Positions 1-5,277 of a stretch of DNA of 5,277 nt are shown piece after piece. The notes under the pieces were generated by a model. It did not search any database, had not been told where the DNA came from, and was given only the letters and a program-made list of their open reading frames with translations. Where the stretch lies: contig JAMOPB010000479.1 in assembly GCA_027064945.1 (NCBI GenBank), positions 1 through 5,277 of the forward strand, read 5' to 3'. Position 1 is the first letter of the stretch. Each line of letters opens with the position of its first letter. A program made the position numbers and the translations under genes. This DNA comes from Candidatus Cloacimonadota bacterium. Lineage in GTDB: Bacteria > Cloacimonadota > Cloacimonadia > Cloacimonadales > TCS61.

Positions 1-1
1 A

Positions 2-640
2 ATTACGTTTATCACTCCTAGTGAATTCCGTAAATTGATGCGTATCCAACAAAAAACCAAAGTAGAGATTCGTCATGAAAAATTACCAAAGGTAAAAAAT
101 GTTATTCGTAAGAAACGAGAACGAATCATCGAGAAAATTGCAGATATTATTGAAAATGGAAAATATCAAGACAATCTACCTGTAGCTTATGAATTGCTTT
201 CAAAATACAATGCTGATGATGTCGTAGCAGCTTTAATGACTCATGCTTATAAAGATGAATTTTCTGAAGAAAAATATGCTCATATAGATTTACCATTAGG
301 AAGAAGTTCACGCCGAGAGAGGAATGATTATTCTCCTGAAAATAACGGTAAAACTCGTTTATTTATCGCACTTGGAAAATCTGACAATATGAATCCTAAG
401 AAATTAGTTGAAAAAATTCATCTTGAAGCACAAGTAGATCGAAGAGATATTCGCGGAGTTAAGATCTATGATAATTTCTCTTTTGCAAACGTTCCTTTTG
501 AAATTGCTGAAGTAATAATTGATGCATTTAGAAAGAAAGGTAGAAATAATAAACCTTTGATTACAATGGCAAAAGAAAAAGATGATTCAAGCAAGAGCAA
601 ATCCGGAAATTCCGGAAAAAGAAGAAGAAGAAATCAGTAA
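2..640 (+). CDS. deaD: DEAD-box ATP-dependent RNA helicase, C-terminal part (DeaD/CsdA-like), 5' truncated by window edge
   Basis: The reading frame is open from the first bases and ends at TAA 638-640, so this is the 3' part of a gene that starts outside the window. The first residues (ITFITPSEFRKLMRIQ) match the end of the second RecA lobe of DEAD-box helicases, usually written as TP.E...L..IE, followed by the typical LPKV segment. A helical stretch at about 100-270 (ending DDVVAALMTHAYK) resembles the DeaD/CsdA dimerisation region. From about position 350 (KTRLFIALGKSDNM) to 580 there is a DbpA-type RNA-binding domain with the characteristic RDIRGVKIYDNFSFANVP core. The tail is Ser/Lys/Arg rich and ends in KRRRRNQ. 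Such helicases unwind structured RNA in ribosome assembly and mRNA turnover, often at low temperature. The catalytic motifs (Walker A, DEAD, SAT) lie outside the window, so activity cannot be judged here. TTG 35 and ATG 38 are internal codons, not starts. Confidence 0.93.
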   Translation: MTFITPSEFRKLMRIQQKTKVEIRHEKLPKVKNVIRKKRERIIEKIADIIENGKYQDNLPVAYELLSKYNADDVVAALMTHAYKDEFSEEKYAHIDLPLGRSSRRERNDYSPENNGKTRLFIALGKSDNMNPKKLVEKIHLEAQVDRRDIRGVKIYDNFSFANVPFEIAEVIIDAFRKKGRNNKPLITMAKEKDDSSKSKSGNSGKRRRRNQ

Positions 641-647
641 TTACATT

Positions 648-674
648 AGTTAACAAAACGCCTTTTTGTTGACT
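648..674 (+). other. AT-rich hairpin just after the helicase stop codon
   Basis: Bases 648-658 pair with 664-674 (11 bp including one G-U), enclosing the 5-nt loop CGCCT. The core is AACAAAA / TTTTGTT. It starts 7 nt after the helicase stop and lies 13 nt before the stronger terminator stem. The stem contains a run of five T but has no T tract after it. It may be a 3'-end stabilising structure, a weak terminator for either strand, or a chance product of AT-rich sequence. Confidence 0.4.
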
Positions 675-687
675 TAATTAACATATT

Positions 688-732
688 CTTGATTTAGGTT
701 TTATTTATATTACCTGAATCAAGTTTTTTTTT
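688..732 (+). terminator. Rho-independent terminator of the helicase transcript
   Basis: The left arm 688-699 (CTTGATTTAGGT) pairs with the right arm 712-723 (ACCTGAATCAAG) as a 12-bp stem with one G-U pair and a 12-nt AT loop. It is followed at once by nine T residues (724-732). The stem, loop and T tract have the classic order for the + strand. The element closes the helicase transcription unit and implies that mgtE needs its own promoter in the next 60 nt, unless read-through occurs. Confidence 0.9.
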
Positions 733-734
733 AC

Positions 735-754
735 TTAATTAGAAGACTAATTAA
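735..754. repeat. Perfect inverted repeat between terminator and mgtE, possible operator
   Basis: TTAATTAG (735-742) and CTAATTAA (747-754) are perfect reverse complements separated by AAGA. The element lies in the only 61 nt between the helicase terminator and the mgtE start, and 20 nt before a TATAAT box, where a dyad-binding regulator or a short 5'-leader hairpin would be placed. All but one base pair in each arm is A-T, so RNA folding would be weak and chance occurrence in this AT-rich DNA is real. Its role is inferred from position only. Confidence 0.35.
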
Positions 755-774
755 TGAAGCGTTTAGTACTTTTT

Positions 775-780
775 TATAAT
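775..780 (+). promoter_or_regulatory. Candidate -10 box (TATAAT) for the mgtE-ppx operon
   Basis: TATAAT at 775-780 matches the sigma-70 -10 consensus exactly. The best -35 at 18-bp spacing is TTAATG (751-756), a poor 3/6 match that overlaps the inverted repeat. The same bases also contain TAATTTTG (777-784), which fits the TAnnTTTG -7 consensus of Bacteroidota, but no clear upstream TTG box is seen. The box is only 14 nt from the mgtE ATG, so transcription would start near 787, at the edge of the GGAG ribosome binding site. That makes it doubtful as the main promoter unless the message is nearly leaderless. Confidence 0.35.
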
Positions 781-783
781 TTT

Positions 784-787
784 GGAG
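784..787 (+). promoter_or_regulatory. Ribosome binding site fixing the mgtE start
   Basis: GGAG at 784-787 is 6 nt before ATG 794. An in-frame TTG at 782 would overlap this motif and have no Shine-Dalgarno sequence of its own, so ATG 794 is the better start. Confidence 0.75.
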
Positions 788-793
788 AAAATT

Positions 794-2128
794 ATGACAC
801 ATAAAAAATTACAAGAAATCATAGATAATAAAAATTGGAAAAGCCTAAGAGAAAAGATTAGCGAATTTGAGACATGGGAATTAGCTGAATTAATCGAAGA
901 TTTGCCTGAAGATGAAAGTATAATAGTTTTTAGATTATTACCTCGTTTTTTAGCAAAAGAAACATTTCAAGAATTATCACACGAAAAACAAGAACAAATT
1001 ATCGAAGGCTTAGCTAAGAATGTAAATAAAATAACAGCGCTTTTAAATGACCTGGACCCGGATGACAGAACAGCATTTCTGGAAGAATTACCGGGTGCGG
1101 TAACAAAACGTTTAATCCAAATGTTATCTCCTGAAGAACGTAAAATAGCTACTAAACTTTTGGGGTATCCTGAAGATAGTATCGGACGTTTAATGACTCC
1201 TGAGTTTATTGCCGTACAACCTCATTTCACCATAGCTGAAACTCTTGATTATATCCGTAATCATTGCCAAGATTCTGAAACTTTGAACATTGTTTACGTA
1301 ATCGATGAAGATTTGCATCTACTAGACGATATCAGAATAAGAGAAATAATTCTAGCAAATCCTGAACAAAAAATCAGCGAGCTTATGGAAAATAGAGTTA
1401 CAGCTCTAAATGCTCTGGATGATCAGGAAGAAGCTATTGCAATTTTCAAAGATACCAATATGGTCGCCTTGCCAGTGGTTGATTCTGACCAAGTTTTAGT
1501 CGGAATTGTAACAGTGGATGACGTTATGGATTTGGTGGAAGAAGAAACAACCGAAGATTTCCATAAATTCGGAGCTTTCCAAGATGCTATTATATCTCCT
1601 ATAAAAGCACGAATTTATACTTTATATAAACAAAGAGTTTTCTGGCTTACAATATTAGTTTTTATGAATATTTTCTCAGGTGCTGCAATAGCTCATTTTG
1701 AAAATATAATACAAAAATCAGTTTCATTACTTTTCTTCCTGCCCCTTCTAATAGGAAGCGGAGGAAATGCCGGTGCACAATCTGCAACTCTAATGATTCG
1801 TTCTCTTGCAATTGGAGACGTTGAAGCGAAAGATTGGCTTAAATTGCTATCTAAAGAATTATTAGTTTCATTTCTATTGGGAATAACAATGGCAATTGGT
1901 GTTTCAATTATAGCAAGCTTCAGAGCTCCCGACATTCTTATTGTTGTTGCTCTTACTATGGTTTGTATTGTAATTACCGGAAGCTTAATCGGTTTACTTC
2001 TCCCCTTTATTTTTACAAAATTAAAGCTAGATCCTGCTACTGCCAGTGCACCATTAATAACATCTTTGGCAGATATCACTGGTGTAGTAATATATTTCAC
2101 ATTAGCTTCTTTGATTTTAGGATTGTAA
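794..2128 (+). CDS. mgtE: Magnesium transporter/channel MgtE
   Basis: The product is an inner-membrane Mg2+ channel/transporter of 444 residues, close to the usual family length of about 450. Residues 1 to about 130 form the acidic helical MgtE_N domain (LDPDDRTAFLEELP, then YPEDSIGRLMTP near residue 134). Residues about 134-248 form a tandem CBS pair ending in GIVTVDDVMDLVEEE. In known MgtE proteins these cytoplasmic domains bind Mg2+ and close the pore when Mg2+ is high. A linker leads to five predicted TM helices from about residue 284 to 444. Family pore motifs are present: GGNAGAQ (323-329), DPA (413-415) and the TM5 Asp in LADITG (D427), which aligns with the ion-selectivity Asp of Thermus MgtE. 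The gene lies after a terminator and is followed without any gap by ppx, so the two form an operon. No Mg2+ riboswitch fits in the short leader. The start is ATG 794, supported by GGAG 6 nt upstream. The gene looks complete and functional. Confidence 0.97.
   Translation: MTHKKLQEIIDNKNWKSLREKISEFETWELAELIEDLPEDESIIVFRLLPRFLAKETFQELSHEKQEQIIEGLAKNVNKITALLNDLDPDDRTAFLEELPGAVTKRLIQMLSPEERKIATKLLGYPEDSIGRLMTPEFIAVQPHFTIAETLDYIRNHCQDSETLNIVYVIDEDLHLLDDIRIREIILANPEQKISELMENRVTALNALDDQEEAIAIFKDTNMVALPVVDSDQVLVGIVTVDDVMDLVEEETTEDFHKFGAFQDAIISPIKARIYTLYKQRVFWLTILVFMNIFSGAAIAHFENIIQKSVSLLFFLPLLIGSGGNAGAQSATLMIRSLAIGDVEAKDWLKLLSKELLVSFLLGITMAIGVSIIASFRAPDILIVVALTMVCIVITGSLIGLLLPFIFTKLKLDPATASAPLITSLADITGVVIYFTLASLILGL
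2119..2122 (+). promoter_or_regulatory. ppx ribosome binding site inside the end of mgtE
   Basis: AGGA at 2119-2122 lies in the last codons of mgtE, 6 nt before the ppx ATG at 2129. Ribosomes finishing mgtE at TAA 2126-2128 would be on top of this site, which favours translational coupling and confirms the ppx start. Confidence 0.65.
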
Positions 2129-3016
2129 ATGAATAAAGCAATTTTCGATATCGGTACAAACTCAATAAAATTATTGATCTATTCCTATCCGGATAAAACG
2201 ATTATTGCTGAATATATGAAAATTTCACGATTAGGTGAAAATCTATCTAACACAGGATTAATTTCAGCAACTGCTATCGAAAGAAATTTACAAACCCTTT
2301 CAGAACTTATCAATATTTCAGATTCTTACGAAGTAAAACAAAAAGTTGCCATTGGAACAATGTGCTTACGCTCAGCTAAAAATAGTGATAAGTTTATATC
2401 TTTGGTTAAACAAAAACTTGGCTTAGAAATCAAAGTTTTAAGCGGTAAGCAGGAAGCTGAATTATCTACGAAAGCAGTTTTGGCAAATCTGAAAATAAAT
2501 ACAAAGAGAAATTTAATTTTCGATATTGGTGGTGGAAGCACGGAAATCATACTTCCCCATCTTGATTTTTCTTATAGTTTTAATATCGGAGCACATCAAG
2601 CAACTGATCTATTTCTTCACTCGGATCCTTTTACTAATGAAGAAGCAAGTAAATTAAGAAATTATATCATTTCATTATTACAACAAAAAATTCCAAAAAC
2701 CACTATAGAAAACATAATTGGGGTTGGTGGAACTGTTACAACTTTGGCTTCAATCGATAAGAAAATGAGATATTTTGATTCCAAGCAATTAGAAAACGCT
2801 ATACTTATAGTCGATGATTTAAAAAAACAGATCAAATTATTTGCTTCAATGAATATTGAAAAAAGAAAAAAAATTATCGGATTACATCCGCAAAGGGCAA
2901 AAATCATTCCTGGTGGAGCAATAATAATTCTCTCAATTATCGAATATTTCTCTTTTAAGAATCTTAGGATAAGTGCATGGGGACTACGTCATGGAATTAT
3001 GCTAGACAATTATTGA
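2129..3016 (+). CDS. ppx: Ppx/GppA family phosphatase (exopolyphosphatase or pppGpp phosphohydrolase)
   Basis: The product is a 295-residue cytosolic enzyme of the ASKHA (actin/Hsp70-like) fold that removes terminal phosphate from polyphosphate and/or pppGpp. The family signatures appear in order: FDIGTNSIKLLI (residues 6-17, phosphate loop 1), GTMCLRSAKN (the usual T.A.R.A.N segment), SGKQEAEL (105-112, with E109 at the position of the conserved catalytic Glu; the preceding Glu of SG.EEA is Gln), FDIGGGSTE (131-139, phosphate loop 2), GVGGTVTTLAS (198-208), LHPQRAKIIPGGA (252-264) and SAWGLRHG (282-289). The length matches the short form without the C-terminal HD-type domain of E. coli Ppx and GppA, so Ppx and GppA activities cannot be told apart from sequence; the symbol is a family label. 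It starts at ATG directly after the mgtE stop and is very likely co-expressed with it. The enzyme needs Mg2+, and polyphosphate binds Mg2+, so the pairing with mgtE is plausible biologically. No terminator is seen after it. Confidence 0.93.
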   Translation: MNKAIFDIGTNSIKLLIYSYPDKTIIAEYMKISRLGENLSNTGLISATAIERNLQTLSELINISDSYEVKQKVAIGTMCLRSAKNSDKFISLVKQKLGLEIKVLSGKQEAELSTKAVLANLKINTKRNLIFDIGGGSTEIILPHLDFSYSFNIGAHQATDLFLHSDPFTNEEASKLRNYIISLLQQKIPKTTIENIIGVGGTVTTLASIDKKMRYFDSKQLENAILIVDDLKKQIKLFASMNIEKRKKIIGLHPQRAKIIPGGAIIILSIIEYFSFKNLRISAWGLRHGIMLDNY

Positions 3017-3084
3017 TAATTATTCTTATTTAGAATTTGACACTTTTGTTTATTTATTGGAAAAGAAGCTATATGAGAATTCTC

Positions 3085-3100
3085 GGAGATATTTATGGAG
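3085..3100 (+). promoter_or_regulatory. Two successive ribosome binding site/start pairs for the sensor kinase
   Basis: GGAG at 3085-3088 is 6 nt before ATG 3095, and a second GGAG at 3097-3100 is 6 nt before the in-frame ATG 3107. Either start is well formed, and they differ by only four residues. The upstream GGAG abuts a perfect 10-bp palindrome, GAGAATTCTC (3075-3084). The first ATG is used here as the more inclusive choice. Confidence 0.5.
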
Positions 3101-4900
3101 CAATTAATGAAAATAATTAAAAATCACATTGATCGAGCACCGAATAATAGCTTTAGTTCAATCATAAATCCTATTACTTTAAGATTCAAATCAAGCTTAG
3201 AAACTAAATTTCAAAAGCATTATTTTGATTCGTCTATCAGTCTTTTCCGAATGGCTTTTGTTTTAGGAATAATTTATTATTCTTCATTTGCATTTTTAGA
3301 TTCTATTGTTGCTACAAAAGAATTATCATCCCTATTATGCATTAGGTTTTGTATTGTTGTTCCAAGTATTTTTATAATATTTTTACTTTCATATACAAAA
3401 AGTTTTATTAAATGGTGGCAATTAGCAGCTTCCATCATATCATTAATAGCCGGCATTGGCATTATCGCTATGATTATCATCAATCCTACCGTTGGAAAAA
3501 ACACTTATTACGTAGGGATAATATTAGTTTTAATCTACACTTACACCATCATTAAGCTACGTTTTATTTGGGCAAGCACTATTGGATTTATCATTTTAAT
3601 AATATACGCCTTAGCTAATATTTTACACCTTACAGAGCAAATTGAATATTTCAAAATTAATCTATTCTTCTTAATAAGCGCAGATATTCTTGGAATGTTT
3701 GCTGCATATTTCTTAGAACTTTACGCCAGAAAACAATTTTATTATCAATATGAATTACATGAAAAGGATAAAAAACTAAATGAAATAAACAGCCATTTGG
3801 AAAAAAGAATTTTAGAAAAAACTACTAAATTGAAGAATGACATCAAAGAAAAAGAGGACATGACGCAGAAAATACTAACTAATGAAAGAAAATTCCGTTT
3901 TTTAACAGAAAATTCTGTTGATTTGATTTGGTTATGTGATACAAATTTAAATATTGAATATATAAGCCCTATCATTAAAGATTTGTTTGGATATGAACCT
4001 GAAGATATTATCGGAAGAAATTTATCCGATTTTATCCAAGAGGAAGATTTCACAGCACTTGCTAATATTGCAGTATCATATTTGAAAAATCCAAAGAAAA
4101 TTTCTCAAATGATTTATGAAACAAATCTTTATAAAAAAGATGGATCATTGATTCCCATAGAAATTAGAGGAAAACTAAATATTGATGAGCAAGGAAACCC
4201 ATTAGGCTTTCAAGGTATTGCAAGAAATCTTCTTAAAAAAAGAACTTATGAAAGAAGATTAAAGAAAAATCTCTATGAAAAAGATCTATTAATAAAAGAA
4301 ATCTATCATCGCACTAAAAATAATATGCAAATATTCACTTCACTAATCAGGATTTTAAACAGAAAGATAGAAGATAAAAGTATTAAATCCGCACTAAAAG
4401 ATATTGAAGATAAGGTTTACTCAATGAGCTTAGTACATCAACAACTTTATGAGGAAAAAGATCTTAGTAATATTAGTATGCAAAACTATATAAATTCTTT
4501 ATTAAGATATATGAATTCAGCACATTTGCAAAAGATAAAAAAAATAGATATTAGCGTTACTATTGAAGATTTCTCGCTTTCAATCGATTATGCCATTCCA
4601 TTCTCAATTATTTTTACAGAATTATATGGGAATATTTTAAAATTTATTGATATTAAAAAGAATCCAAAAATTAGCATTGTTTCATATAAACCCGATGACG
4701 ACACTGTGAATTTCAAAGTTGTAGTTAATCAAATTCTACCAATTATACATACTGGAAGTGATTTTTCCAATCATCTGGATCTTGTAAATATTGAAAATAT
4801 AGTTTTACATCAGTTAATGGGGAAATTAGATTTAATAAATGATAAATATTTCATGTCTAGTATTGAGTTTAAAAACATTTTTTATAAAAATAGAATTTAA
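3095..4900 (+). CDS. Six-TM PAS sensor histidine kinase (HisKA_2 type) with degenerate ATP-binding domain
   Basis: The product is a 601-residue membrane sensor. Six hydrophobic helices are visible at about residues 51-68, 85-100, 109-129, 138-153, 158-177 and 188-208, ending in GMFAAYFLELYARKQF. This pattern recalls the six-helix membrane domains joined to some bacterial nucleotide cyclases and kinases. A charged coiled coil (about 214-266) leads to a PAS domain (about 263-384; core DLIWLCDTNLNIEYISP, then GYEPEDIIGR and a PAC-like end). The dimerisation/phospho-acceptor segment KEIYHRTKNNMQIFTSL is a clear HisKA_2 H-box; H405 is the expected phosphorylated residue. The N-box is recognisable (TELYGNILKF, E509 and N513). 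The rest of the HATPase domain is degraded: the DxGxG box expected near 545-549 reads NQILP, and the second glycine box near 558-564 reads SNHLDLV. The following QLMGKLDL matches the family again, so no frameshift explains the loss. Autokinase activity is therefore doubtful. The adjacent downstream receiver gene, its likely partner, is broken. No own promoter is convincing; read-through from ppx is possible. Confidence 0.88.
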   Translation: MEQLMKIIKNHIDRAPNNSFSSIINPITLRFKSSLETKFQKHYFDSSISLFRMAFVLGIIYYSSFAFLDSIVATKELSSLLCIRFCIVVPSIFIIFLLSYTKSFIKWWQLAASIISLIAGIGIIAMIIINPTVGKNTYYVGIILVLIYTYTIIKLRFIWASTIGFIILIIYALANILHLTEQIEYFKINLFFLISADILGMFAAYFLELYARKQFYYQYELHEKDKKLNEINSHLEKRILEKTTKLKNDIKEKEDMTQKILTNERKFRFLTENSVDLIWLCDTNLNIEYISPIIKDLFGYEPEDIIGRNLSDFIQEEDFTALANIAVSYLKNPKKISQMIYETNLYKKDGSLIPIEIRGKLNIDEQGNPLGFQGIARNLLKKRTYERRLKKNLYEKDLLIKEIYHRTKNNMQIFTSLIRILNRKIEDKSIKSALKDIEDKVYSMSLVHQQLYEEKDLSNISMQNYINSLLRYMNSAHLQKIKKIDISVTIEDFSLSIDYAIPFSIIFTELYGNILKFIDIKKNPKISIVSYKPDDDTVNFKVVVNQILPIIHTGSDFSNHLDLVNIENIVLHQLMGKLDLINDKYFMSSIEFKNIFYKNRI

Positions 4901-4911
4901 TAGAAGTAGAT

Positions 4912-5233
4912 ATGAAAATAATGATTGTAGAAGATGAATATCATTGCACTTCTTTTAAACTAGATTTGGGATATTTTGGTTATCATGTTTATTCAATTGC
5001 TTAAATGGAATTCGTACAATAGAAGAAGCAAAATATCATACCCCCGATTATATTCTTATCAATATTAATCTTTAAGAGAATTAGACGTAATCTATGTTAC
5101 AAAAAAAAATCCACAAGTTCTTGATCCTAAAGTTATCTTCTTGTCTTGTTATAGCAAAAAACTACAATCGCTTAAATATGAAGCAGTTATAAATAAACCG
5201 GCAAATATTTTGATACCATTATTTATTATCTAA
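4912..5233 (+). pseudogene. Broken response-regulator receiver (CheY-like) gene, two frameshifts
   Basis: An ATG 11 nt after the kinase stop, preceded by a weak AGAAG, opens a receiver domain: MKIMIVEDEYHCTSFK with the acidic pocket E7/D8, then GYFGYHVYSIA. It stops at TAA 5002-5004. Homology continues in the next frame from 5004 (NGIRTIEEAKYHTPDYILI) to TAA 5073, and then in the third frame from about 5072 (LRELDVIYVTKK, VIFLSCYS, INKP) to TAA 5231-5233. Each shift fits loss of one base: near 5002-5004 (a TCA codon reduced to TA would restore A-S-N-G) and near 5073-5078 (loss of one G in an expected KGEL). The phospho-acceptor Asp position reads Asn (AAT 5061-5063, in ILININL where ILMDI.L is usual). 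The conserved Ser/Thr (S, 5144-5146) and Lys-Pro (5195-5200) remain, but the segment between them is about five residues short and the last helix is cut. It was probably a phosphorelay partner of the upstream kinase. Sequencing error could explain the shifts but not the Asn or the shortening. Confidence 0.85.
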
Positions 5234-5252
5234 AATAATAACTATATAAAAT

Positions 5253-5277
5253 TGGTCGGGATGAGAGGATTTGAACC
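5253..5277 (-). tRNA. tRNA 3' end, probably tRNA-Pro, truncated by window edge
   Basis: Read on the - strand, the last 25 bases give GGTTCAAATCC followed by TCTCATCCCGACCA. This parses as a T-loop TTCAAAT, 3' T-stem strand CCTCT, 7-nt acceptor strand CATCCCG, discriminator A (5256) and an encoded CCA (5253-5255). The acceptor 5' strand would be CGGGATG, a start typical of bacterial tRNA-Pro. The anticodon lies beyond the window, so the identity is tentative while the tRNA call is firm. The gene converges on the receiver pseudogene, leaving 19 nt between them. Confidence 0.88.

Noticed and set aside
602..619. Tandem TCCGGAAA repeat at the end of the helicase gene
   Set aside because: Two copies only, encoding SGNSGK in the low-complexity tail. 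No sign of a regulatory or mobile repeat.
782..784. TTG as the mgtE start
   Set aside because: It overlaps the GGAG site that serves ATG 794 and would add four residues not typical of the family.
1693..2100. 135-codon ORF on the - strand inside mgtE
   Set aside because: It is antisense to the conserved MgtE pore region, has no recognisable motif, and is a mirror of the real gene.
3022..3036. Hairpin ATTCT/AGAAT after ppx as a terminator
   Set aside because: The stem is only 5 bp and there is no T tract.
3037..3042. TTGACA, a perfect -35 box, before the sensor kinase
   Set aside because: No -10-like hexamer lies 15-19 nt downstream (the sequence there is GGAAAAGAAG), so it is probably chance.
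3073..3120. Short ORF of 15 codons overlapping the kinase start, as a possible leader peptide
   Set aside because: It overlaps the kinase start in another frame, has no good ribosome site, and shows no regulatory codon pattern.
5223..5241. TTATTAT/ATAATAA hairpin between the pseudogene and the tRNA as a terminator
   Set aside because: The stem is pure A-T with no T tract on either strand, and part of it overlaps the pseudogene end. Expected by chance in this composition.

Overview
This is an AT-rich bacterial chromosomal segment. All protein genes lie on the + strand, and a tRNA enters from the right edge on the - strand. GGAG or AGGA ribosome binding sites sit 6 nt before the starts of mgtE, ppx and the sensor kinase, so the host uses Shine-Dalgarno initiation. 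The gene content is ordinary bacterial core and signalling content (DeaD-type helicase, MgtE, Ppx/GppA, a HisKA_2-type kinase, a tRNA with encoded CCA). It does not fix a phylum. A low-GC Gram-negative of the Bacteroidota/FCB sort is a guess only. There are no transposases, CRISPR arrays or phage genes.

Layout. Positions 2-640 are the 3' end of a DEAD-box RNA helicase gene, covering the end of the second RecA lobe, a dimerisation-like segment, a DbpA-type RNA-binding domain and a basic tail. The gap at 641-793 holds an AT-rich hairpin, a strong intrinsic terminator (688-732), a perfect 8-bp inverted repeat and a TATAAT box. Next come mgtE (794-2128), a complete Mg2+ transporter/channel gene, and ppx/gppA (2129-3016), whose ATG directly follows the mgtE stop. 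This arrangement indicates co-transcription and probable translational coupling. After a 78-nt gap with no terminator lies a 601-residue membrane sensor histidine kinase gene (3095-4900; six TM helices, coiled coil, PAS, HisKA_2, ATPase-like domain). A response-regulator receiver gene (4912-5233) follows it and is broken by two frameshifts. The window ends in the 3' part of a tRNA, probably tRNA-Pro, on the - strand.

How the parts relate. The mgtE-ppx pair links Mg2+ uptake to hydrolysis of polyphosphate or pppGpp, which are Mg2+-dependent substrates; the functional link is inference. The most notable region is the two-component pair at the right. The kinase keeps its phospho-acceptor histidine and an N-box but has lost the recognisable glycine-rich G1 and G2 ATP-lid motifs. 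Its adjacent receiver has two -1 frameshifts, Asn in place of the phospho-acceptor Asp, and a shortened C-terminus. The simplest reading is a signalling pathway in decay, or a sensor reduced to a non-catalytic role, rather than a new system. I did not find convincing evidence of an undescribed multi-gene system.
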